In this document: positions 55,676 to 64,000 of the stretch, piece after piece
Layout of the letters: each line of letters begins with the position of its first letter
How positions within the stretch are numbered: position 1 is the first letter of the stretch
From: Turnera subulata
Lineage: Eukaryota; Streptophyta; Magnoliopsida; Malpighiales; Passifloraceae
DNA length: 64,000 bases
Direction: 5' to 3'
NCBI GenBank assembly: GCA_028386065.3
Contig: JAKUCV010006224.1
Coordinates: 94,171-158,170 of the forward strand
Translations under genes and position numbers: made by a program
The notes under the pieces: generated by a model
The model's database searches: none
Told to the model about the DNA's origin: nothing
What the model saw: the letters and a program-made list of their open reading frames with translations, nothing else

Positions 55676-58591
55676 GATTTTTACCGGGACTGTAAAAGTC
55701 TTTTTACCGTGATTTACTGTTGAATTAATCTTGGGTAATTAATTTAAGGTAAATCGGACGTTGTTTTTTGGAACAGAGAGTTTTCCCGTGCTCGTGATTT
55801 TTCTGTGGATTTTTCGGGCCTAAGTTGGTATTTTTCGGATCCCGGAATCCTCAGAAAAATCACGCCGGAAAATAACTAAGGGGGTATCAGTTATTTTCTG
55901 ATCTGGTCTGGACACGACTTACCTGCATGATTGAGTTGGCATCGCCTCATCCCTGTGACACTCGTGACTGCCTTCCCTCTAAGCCCGTGATTCTCTGTTT
56001 TTCTTTTCTGTCCATAATCCATCTTCACCCTGCAACACACGTACCCAGTATACCACCAACACCACCTTCTTCTCCTTCTGCTCCTGCAACCCAAAGAGCA
56101 ACCAGAAAAAAAAAGGGGAAACAAAAACGGAAACACAACCCCCCACGTCTTCTTCCTCTTCTTCCCGAGCCACCACCACCGATGCCACCAACCATCACTG
56201 CTTCACACCACCATCAGCGACCACCCCAACACCCGTCACCTCCTTCTCCTTTCTGCCGCCGCCGCCTTGGACGAAGACGACCCGACAAGCGAGTCGACGG
56301 ATCCGACTCATCGACTGCAAGCGACGACCGTCGCTTTAGGTGCCGGCCTTGCTCACCTCGCCTCCTCCATCTCTGTCCCCGTGTCGCTGCATCTCCTTCC
56401 GTCGCTGTCGACACGACGCCGAGCCGCCGTCACCTGGAGGTCGACCCGCTGTCACTGATAGAAGTCCCTCTTCCTCGCCGCCTGCGCACCGATGACCCGA
56501 GCAGGTCGCGCCTTTCTCCTTCGCGACGCCGCCGCGACGATCTCCTCCCCTCATGTCACCCTCGCTTCGTCACCGCTCGTTCCGTCGCGCCGCGCCAGCA
56601 CCACCGCCGCCTCCCTTTTGCTCAAGGTGAGCCCGTGGATGTTGACCCGGTAGAAGACGACCCGGAATGGGTCGGGTTGACCCGCGTCTGGTTGGGCATG
56701 GGTACTTGGACTTGGGCTGTGGAGCTGGGCTTGCAGCCTTGGCCTGGTCCTTGGACCTGGGCTTGGCCATGGGCTGCATAGTTCGGCCCAGTCCGGATAT
56801 TTAAAAGAAAAATAAAAAAAAATAATAATCAGTAATGGAAAGTTATAATTATATTTTTTAGGAAATTTGGTTAAATATTTTTCGGTATATGTACATATAT
56901 AAATATATGTTATTAATTTTTAGAAATAGAAATATTATTTTATCATAAATATTTCTTTTGGAAAGGAATATATGTGATATTAATATTTATTCTATCAAAT
57001 ATTACGAAAAAGGTATATGGATTATCTAATTCTAGGAAATATAAATATACGGTAATCTTGAGGAAATAAATAAAATAATTATTTGGTTATATTATTTTCA
57101 AGAAACCAAGGTAATTATAATATGAACTATAACTTTTGAAAATTTACTATATAGTAACTATTTTTTAGAAGAGGATACGTATACCATAAAAATATTTTGG
57201 AGTATAAGCATACGTTATATTTTCAGAAAAATTATGTTATAGTAATTATATTTTTGGAAAAGTATATTATTTTATGAAAATATTTTGAAAAGAGTTTTAA
57301 TTTAAGTATGATACCGAAGTTATACTCGGATATACGTACGGTATAATATTTTCGGTAAATGGAAATAATAAAAGATGTGTAACCGGGGTGGGTTTTTTCG
57401 CAATTTTGACATCATAGTATACCGATTATGTGCATTTATGTGTGTGTATATTGTTTTGTGGTATTGGTTTGGATATCGGGCAGTTTCCCGAGGAGCCGGC
57501 GTCGGACCGGTCATTGTTTCCGGAGTTGAGTAATCGGCGAAGGTGAGGATGGATTTCCTTCAATATGTGCCTGTATTACTCGGTTATTGTGCATGATGTT
57601 TATTGCACTGTTGATTATTGCATTTGTTGTGATTGTTGTCGGGATGTTTATCCCAGTATTTTGATTGGGTATATTTGGGATGTTTATCCTCGTGTTGATT
57701 TTCTGTGTCTTTTGGTTCAAAGTATAAAATGGATTAATAATAAATTGTGATAAGGATGTCGATCCTTGATTTTGGATAGGGATGTCTATCCCGGTGTTTT
57801 GGTTAGAGATGTCGATCCCTGTGGTTGGATTTTGATGACGATAATATAATTGTCACGTGATAAGTAGTGGTACGACTCGATGGTTTAAGACCGTTTCGTG
57901 GTGGCCTTGACCTGGGTTCTTGTTATAAGCATGTCTATGCTTGGGATGTCTATCCCGTGATTATTTTTTTGGATGTCTATCCCTGGGTTCGTATTTTTGA
58001 GATGTCGATCCCTGGTTTCTCTGGATTTGGTCTGGCACCCGGAATGTGTTGATAACCAGGTCTGACCTCTAGCTTATCCGTGACGCGGCCTGGAAAGATA
58101 AAATTGGATAATTGGATTTTATTTGAGTCTTTTTGGTCTTGGACCGGTTTTGGGTCTTGTCTTTTGGTTTGGCTGTTGTGCTTGTTTTCGACTTGAGTAA
58201 TTATAGTTGCATATTGATTGTCTTTCCTTCGTCGGTGAGCACTTCGGCCTCACCCCTCACTTGCGGGCTTTCATCCCGTAGGATGAGTTACAATTGGTAC
58301 AGGTTGGTGTATTCCAGACAGGCTGCGGCGTTATCCCTTGGACAGGGCTCGGATCCATAGTTTGCATCAGTATCGCATACAGTGTTTGTGAGTTATTAAG
58401 TCTTCCGCTGTGCATTTTATTAATATTATTGGGCCATTGGGCCGGTTTTGTTATTTATGATGTTTCCTATTTTGGGGCTTTCGAGCCCGAGTTGCTGTTG
58501 TATACACTGTATGCTGGGCTTGGTTTGGTTGGGTTGTCACAGTTCCGGCACGTGTTTACTGCGTACGGTAAATACGGGTCGGGGCGTTTCA
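55676..58591 (+). repeat. Right LTR (about 2.9 kb) of the nested element
   Basis: It shares its first 150 bases (from GATTTTTACCGGGACTG) and last 70 bases (from TTTGGTTGGGTTGTCAC to GGCGTTTCA) with the left LTR. Between are a GC-rich, Pro/Arg-biased open stretch (55927-56781), an AT-rich part (56800-57400) and a cluster of short hairpin motifs (57641-58020). I regard the GC-rich open stretch as LTR or leader sequence, because it is of low complexity and without domains. Confidence 0.8.
57641..58020. repeat. Cluster of GGGATGTCGATCCC-type hairpin motifs
   Basis: Nine motifs of the form 5-bp arm, four-base loop, complementary arm occur in 380 bases. Examples: GGGATGTTTATCCC (57641), AAGGATGTCGATCCTT (57752), GGGATGTCTATCCC (57779, 57943), AGAGATGTCGATCCCT (57805) and AGCATGTCTATGCT (57929). 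In two variants both arms have changed together and still pair. Confidence 0.85.
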
Positions 58592-58596
58592 AGAGA

Positions 58597-59693
58597 TCCG
58601 TCAAAGGTGCACAAATGGCTGAATGTCCCTTGATGAACCACTGGTACTAATTCACCATGCCAAGAAAAGAACGCAGCTCGGGTACCTTCTTGGGTGCTTC
58701 CCAATCGACGATTGCTTGCACCTTGGACCTGTCCATCTTCAGCTTCCTGCCTCCAACAATGTGACCAAGTAATGCTATTTCCTGTTGCAGAAAAGCACAC
58801 TTCTCCTTCTTCACGAACAGCTCACTATCTCGTAAAGCCCGAAACACTTGTCTCAAGTGATCTAGATGCTCCTCAAGTGTCTTGCTATAAATCACAATGT
58901 CATCTAAATAGACCACCACAAATCGATCCAAGAACAGGGCTAACACCTTGTTCATCAATGTACAGAAAGTGGCAGGGGCGTTGGTTAGTCCAAAAGGCAT
59001 GACTAAAAATTCAAACGAACCATACCTCGTCACACACGCGGTTTTTTGCTCGTCCCCCTCCGCGATGCGAACCTGCCAGTAACCCGATCTCAAATCGAGC
59101 TTAGTAAACCACTGTGCATCTCCAAGCTGGTCAAACAAGTCATCTACCCTCGGAATTGGATACTTGTTCTTCACCGTAATCTTGTTCAATGCCCGGTAGT
59201 CGATGCATAACCGTAGAGATCTATCGTGCTTCTTTTGAAAAAGCGCAGGCGCACCATAAGGTGCCTTGGATGGCTGGATAAATCCCGCATCCAATAGCTC
59301 CTTCAATTGCTTCCTCAACTCCTCTAGTTCAGGAGGCACCATTCGGTAAGGTGCTTTCGCTGGTGGTTTAGCACCAGGCTCCAATTCGATTGCATGATCA
59401 ACCTCCCTCCTTGGCGGCAGATTCCTTGGCAACGAACTGGGCATCACATCCGCAAACTCTTCAAGTACCTTCTCCACTTCACTTGGCACATCCGTGTGTC
59501 CTTCCTCGCTCTTCACCTGTGCAAGAAAAGTAGGCTCTCCACACTTGAGCCCGCGCACCAGTTGTAGGGCCGAAACTTGTTTCTTCGGCTTCCGTCCCTC
59601 ACGTCAAGCAGTCACCACACATGTGCTCGACCCCCGCGGCAAGTGAATTTGGTTAGCACCTGGAAAGATTGCAGCACTGTGTTTCTCAGGGAA
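58597..59693 (-). pseudogene. Gypsy pol, 5' part: reverse transcriptase
   Basis: The frame 59558-58647 carries the reverse transcriptase of the gypsy element: the SLPRNLPPRREVDHAIEL lead-in, a KAPYRMVPPELEEL block, LRLCIDYRALNKIT, FTKLDLRSGYWQVRI and the catalytic VVYLDDIVIYS. It continues in the same frame as gag upstream, so the element once had a single gag-pol frame. In-frame stops lie at 59694-59696, 59604-59606 and 58647-58649. The nested element enters at 58591/58597. It cannot make a working enzyme as it stands. Confidence 0.92.
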
Positions 59694-60947
59694 CTACATC
59701 CCTAAGATCATGGGGTAGTCATCTAGGGGAACCACCGTCAACTCGATCTTTCCTCGCCAGTCACCCATGGTAATTTCCACGCCTCGGGCCACACCTAGGA
59801 TCGGTTGGGCAGCCGCATTAACGGCCTTCATGGTGCTCAATTCCTTCGTAATCGGTATGCCAAGCTTCCTCGCTTCAGTACCTGAAAGAAAATTGTGAGT
59901 AGCACCAGTATCAACAAGAGCTTTAAGTTCATGTTTCCCAATGCACACATTGGTGTACATTTGACCTCCCTGTGTCTCCGGCTTTTCAACCCTGACTGTG
60001 CTTAGGATCTTAATCGACCCCATCTTGACTTCCTCATTCCCATCGTCGGTATCGGCACTTTGCTTCAGCAAGGCAGCAAGTTTGTTTTTCTGTGGACAAT
60101 CCCACGCCTTGTGTGGCCCCTGACAGAAGAAACACTTGACGTCTCCCTTGTTCCCACCCTTGAATTTGCCCATCGGCTTCTTGTCTCCCTTCTTGGGTCC
60201 GGAACCTTGAGACTTGGCCTTCCCTTCGCCACCCTTCTTGGTATCCTTGGAAGAAGACGATGCTTTTTCCTTGCCATACTCCGTAAGTGACTCGGCCACA
60301 CGCAGTGCCTCCTTTAGGGTCGTTGCACGACGATTATCAATCTTCGCTCGTGCCCACCTCTGAAGTCCTCCAGTAAAAGCGCCATAACCTTCCTCTTCCG
60401 TCATAGAAGGAATTTCAAAAGCCAAATCTTGAAACTCCTTGACGTACTTTCTGATGTTGTCCGTGTGCTTCAAGGCTCGCAACCTATCTCGTGCCTCCCT
60501 CTCAGCAAACTCCGAGTAGAATTGGTTCTTCACTTCAGTCTTGAAGCGCTCCCATGTCCAATCCGTGCAGCCCTCAGTAGTGCATACCCGTCGCCACCAC
60601 AAGATCGCAAAATCGGCGAAGTACCTCCCGGCTATCTTCACCTTCTGGTCGTCTTCAATGATCTTCAAACCATCAAAGTATTCTTCACAACTGAACAGGA
60701 AGACGTCCACTACCTTTGCTGTCCACGTCCCATCATACTCCTTTGGCTTCGGAATATCGACTTTGGGCAGCACCTGTTGTTGGTGAAGAGACATGCTACC
60801 ATCCATCAATGATAGCTGCCGTTTGCACAACCGGACATCATCCTTTAGAGTACGCGTCTCCTCAAATTCCTCGACAAAGTCTGATAGTGCTATCGTCACA
60901 CTATCATTCAGCTCTGTGAATTGCACCCTGAGTGCTTGAACTTCACC
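59694..60947 (-). pseudogene. Gypsy gag and protease, N-terminus cut by a second insertion
   Basis: The minus-strand frame is open from the insertion junction at 60947 to a stop at 59694. It contains the retrotransposon gag domain (DWTWERFKTEVKNQFYSEFA; FQDLAFEIPSMTEEE), a Lys/Gly-rich stretch, a CCHC knuckle CFFCQGPHKAWDCP (CX2CX3HX4C, as usual in plant gypsy elements), and the aspartic protease site ALVDTGATHNFLS. The frame runs past the first in-frame start-like codon at 60926 into the junction, so the true gag start lies on the far side of the second nested element, outside the window. Confidence 0.92.
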
Positions 60948-61340
60948 TGTAACGCCCCGAATTTTCGGTATTTAGTTTTTATGAAATTTTCAAATTTTTC
61001 GGACTATAAATTCCATTCTTACCCTTGCGGGATTTCCGGCAGTCTTGGGTCAAGAAACTATTATTATTATATTTTTATTCTCTTTGAAACTATAATTTTA
61101 CTTTTGGAGTTAACCGTTCTTGGAATCTTTGGGAACAATTGGTGTTCCGGGGTGAAACACAAGTTCGGGTGTAGTTTTGCCTAAAACTACGTAGTATTAG
61201 TAGAGGCAAACTTAAAACACACCAAGGGATTTGTTTTGACTTTGAGGTTGACTAAAGGAGGTGTTTGTGGATGAAGTGACGCCGTTTTGAGTCAAAACGA
61301 TGCCGTCTTGCGTTCTGTGGAGACCCTAACCCTAGGGCTT

Positions 61341-61353
61341 GGGTATAAAACCC
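61341..61353 (+). promoter_or_regulatory. LTR TATA box of the second nested element
   Basis: GGGTATAAAACCC lies 394 bases into the LTR and is followed by a long C/T-rich tract (about 61360-61480), the usual layout around a plant LTR transcription start. Confidence 0.75.
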
Positions 61354-62790
61354 ATCACTTCCTCCCTCTCTCCTCTCTTTTCTTTTCTTCCTTTCCTTCC
61401 CCGACTTCGGCCGCCCCTCTCCTGTTCTTCTTCTCTTTTATCTTCCATTTTCTTTCTCTCCCTCTTCACGTTGTTTCTTTTTCTTTGAAAACAAAACCCT
61501 CGCCCATTTCTTCTCCTCCCTTACAGGCGCTGTCGCCATGTTTCTCTTCTTGGCCACAGACCCCCGACCAGGGAAGGAGAGAGGAGGTCGAGTAGCGGCT
61601 CGAGGACGAGGTCCGAGTCGGCGCCGACACCGTCCTCACTCCTCAGAACGCTGCCGTCGCTGCAGGTTGCTGCGGAGGCCAAGAATAGGTATACGGGACT
61701 CTGTGTGCGACGGGAGGTACTGTCGTGGACCCGAACTGCCGCCGACTTCTGCACTGCCGTTGGTAAGCCGCCCCTCCTTAGTTTCCTTTTTCTTCTTCCC
61801 TTCCTTCTTCGAGTTTACTGTACCTTGCTCGGGTTACTGTGACTAATCCCGATTTGGATTTATGGTTTATGGCGTCGGGGCGTGTAACTGAATATGCTTT
61901 TGGGTTCGACTTGGGTGTTTGATGGCGAGTTCGGCGATTGGTGTCGGGTTGTGGCAGAGAATGGTGGTCGGGTCTACGTCGTTAATGGTGGAAGACAGAT
62001 CTAGCGGCTGCTGTGTTGGTATGGCGGCGGATGTGGGTGCTTGATGGTGTCGGGTTTCTGCCAGATTCGGGTGCACTGGTGGTGTGAGGTCGGGGTTCGT
62101 TGCAGGTTGCCGGGGTTGCTGGCAAGTTATTCCTGGTAGTGAGTTTGTGTTGTTGGTGGGTCGGCTGCGGGTCAGATAGACTCGGATCTCGAGTGGTTGG
62201 ACAGATCCGGTTTTGGACAATGAGATTTTTCAGTAAGCATTTCTGGTGGTTCTTTTGTCCCAAATCGTTGTTACTGTAGTTTTGGTTTTTGTATTGCTGA
62301 AATGGTTTTTCCCGGTTGTGGCAGTAGTGTGAGTGTGGTTCGTTTCAGGTTGTTGTGGGATTTTCCGGCGGAGGTGACCGGAATCCGGCGAGCTCGAGAA
62401 TTTTCCGGCGAGGCTCGGGTTGCTGTGCCGGCAAGACAAAATTTCTTTCCCGGCATTACATGGTAATTTTTGGTGTTGACCGTTATTTGATTTTGTACAT
62501 GTCATGTTGTGTAAATGCACTTAATTAATGTATTTAAACGATATGGACTTAATGGAAAATCGAGTATGACGAGGTTAGAGGCACGTGGCCGGGAACTTAT
62601 CGACACGAATAGTTTCTTAGGCCGGGCAAGTCTTTGGGCTCGGGTGTGCCTTAGAGCGGGAAATAGGAAACTGGGCCCTGGTCCTATGATTATACATTGA
62701 ACCTTGTATGAATACTAATTTGGACTTAACAAACAACGGGTTTTAAGCGAAAGAAAAATAAGATTGGGTAATAGTAGTTTGGGTTGATAA

Positions 62791-63022
62791 GGGCCATAGG
62801 CCCAATGAGGAGTAAGTAAACTAAGATGGGCTTTAGGTCCAATGGCTTCCATGGATATGGGCTTTAGGCCATTGTATAATTAAACCCAATAACTCTTGCT
62901 TATATGGGCTTGGGCCTAATAATTGGAAGTATGGGCTTTAGGCCCAATGACTAATATGGAAGTGGGCTTTAGGCCAATGTTGCGTTTTGGAGATTAGAGA
63001 TAATACACTCTAGGCCCAATTG
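62791..63022. repeat. Cluster of GGGCTTTAGGCCC-type motifs
   Basis: Six or more copies of a near-palindrome GGGCTTTAGGCCCAATG and variants lie in 230 bases (starts near 62791, 62828, 62859, 62905, 62933 and 62964, plus a half site near 63011). It is comparable in placement, but not in sequence, to the hairpin cluster in the first nested element. Confidence 0.85.
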
Positions 63023-63780
63023 ACTACAATCAGATTTAAGTTAAGTACGGAACTTGGGAATTTGAGTTGTTTGGATTTAGACCCTGATCTTTAGTAACGG
63101 GCTTAGTGTCACGGGTTTAACTCAAGATCATGTTATTAATATGCATTTACTCAATTGTCATGAATAAACTTCTTATATGAGGTGTATATTCGTAGGACGT
63201 TATGGACATAGGAATGTTGAGGCGGGTTAAGGCTTTGGCTTCCGAGACAAATATTATTATGGCCAAGGTGAGGACTTATAAACCTTTGTATGCATTACTG
63301 CCTACAATGCTCGGTTAATTGTCTTGGTATATAAAGTGGTATTAATTGTTGGTCTTGAATGCTGTATGCATGCTTGTCTGATGTGCTGATGTTGTTAGTT
63401 GTAAATTGTATATATTGATGATACCTCTGATGCAGTGTGCATGATTATGTGAACTGTGTACCAGTGTGATTTAATATGCCTGTCGAGCATGACTTGTTTT
63501 GCGTGTTAAATAACGTGATAAATGGTTTGTGGTTTGTGTGGTGGACTGTGGGCTGGAGGCCCGGATGTGAGTATAAGAGGTTAATTCCACACAACCATGT
63601 TTGAAATAACGTATGGTACAATTCTTAAAGGATAACTGAGAATAAAATACTACAATGATTCTACTGTGGGGCTGTTGACCGGTTGGTTCGAGCGGGAAGT
63701 GATACCCCTCGGGATTTTATGCGGTTAGCATATGGGTCTGTTATGACCGGTTCTACCTCCCTCCTTCTACCTCCCCCTTT

Positions 63781-63820
63781 CTACCTCCTTCTTTCTCTCT
63801 GTCTCTCTCTCTCTCTCTAT
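63781..63820. repeat. CT-rich microsatellite
   Basis: A CT-rich run with about nine uninterrupted CT units near its end (63802-63819), preceded by three TTCTACCTCC-like units (about 63749-63788). Confidence 0.85.
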
Positions 63821-64000
63821 GGATATGTTTGGGCTTCGTGCCTGGTTTATTTGGGCTTATGCCTGGTTGTCTCATGAGACGGGACCGAGCTCGACGCACA
63901 CAGTAGAGGGCCCTAATAAAATACTTAACCTTAATAACAAAGATAATAATATAAGTAATGACAAGTGATGGTATGTAGTCTGATGATGTCTTGCTCTGTG

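Larger units (their letters stand above)
54159..58591 (+). mobile_element. Long-LTR, non-autonomous retrotransposon nested in the gypsy pol
   Basis: The 4433-bp insertion begins TGTAATAGCCCGGG and ends GGGGCGTTTCA, flanked by a perfect 5-bp target duplication AGAGA (54154-54158 and 58592-58596). The left LTR (54159-54405, 247 bp) matches both ends of the right LTR (55676-58591, about 2.9 kb) but lacks about 2.7 kb of its middle. The deletion ends fall at TTGG microhomologies (54334-54337; 55825-55828 and 58520-58523). The right LTR lacks the first 25 bases. The interior (54406-55675) encodes no gag or pol but has a primer-binding-like site and an antisense open frame. This resembles a LARD-type derivative, possibly of a long-LTR gypsy lineage. 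Confidence 0.88.
60948..64000 (+). mobile_element. Second long-LTR retrotransposon, LTR start (runs out of window)
   Basis: A new element begins TGTAACGCCCCGAATTTT at 60948, breaking the gag frame after TTCACC. It resembles the first nested element in LTR start (TGTAAYRSCCCGR), orientation and layout: TATA box, C/T-rich leader, GC-rich stretch (about 61540-62460), then a cluster of short palindromic motifs. No LTR end or internal coding region is reached by 64000. The target duplication can only be checked with sequence to the right. Confidence 0.75.

Noticed and set aside
55927..56781. Plus-strand open frame of 284 codons
   Set aside because: Low-complexity Pro/Arg/His composition within the long LTR, without domains; more likely GC-rich leader sequence than a gene.

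Overview
This window reads as nuclear DNA of a flowering plant, most likely a woody eudicot. The background is AT-rich, genes are split by short GT-AG introns, and there are nested LTR retrotransposons, plant-type L1 LINE debris and a Mutator-like element. Species cannot be named from the sequence alone.

The core of the window (1-49755) is a head-to-tail array of six G-type lectin S-domain receptor-like kinases (SD1 / S-locus RLK family), all on the minus strand. They are called A to F here: A 1-4519 (3' end outside the window), B 5713-9461, C 11264-15024, D 22402-25696, E 37246-40516 and F 42100-49755. B to F are complete seven-exon genes with open frames when spliced. Exon 1 encodes signal peptide, B-lectin, S-locus glycoprotein, EGF-like and PAN modules; exon 2 the membrane span; exons 3-7 the kinase. 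Exons 4, 5 and 6 are 211, 238 and 151 bp in every gene. D and E are a recent duplicate pair with identical exon lengths and shared flanks. Two broken relics of the family (5080-5460 and 27674-28625) lie between the live genes.

The array is interrupted by mobile DNA. A LINE ORF1-only insertion with a candidate 13-bp target duplication separates C and D (16656-19166). Between D and E is a mosaic of LINE RNase H and ORF1 fragments, two solo LTRs, and one intact intronless EDGP/xylanase-inhibitor-like gene (34446-35741). The flanks of that gene are also found at 29044-30690, but the coding part is missing there: a ghost tandem copy. Gene F carries a 1547-bp MULE with 136-bp terminal repeats and an 11-bp target duplication in its 4.5-kb first intron.

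The right end (51779-64000) is nested retrotransposons. A Ty3/gypsy element with a C-terminal chromodomain lies on the minus strand (3' LTR 51779-52167, gag-pol up to 60947). A 4.4-kb long-LTR element (54159-58591, target duplication AGAGA) has inserted into its pol, and a second long-LTR element (from 60948 to beyond the window) into its gag. The gag-pol frame also carries three in-frame stops, so the element is dead.

The least expected items are an antisense, TATA-preceded open frame inside the 4.4-kb element, joined to a piece of LINE endonuclease, and clusters of short palindromic motifs in three unrelated LTRs. In one of these clusters the stem changes are compensatory. No operon-like or wholly new system is evident.
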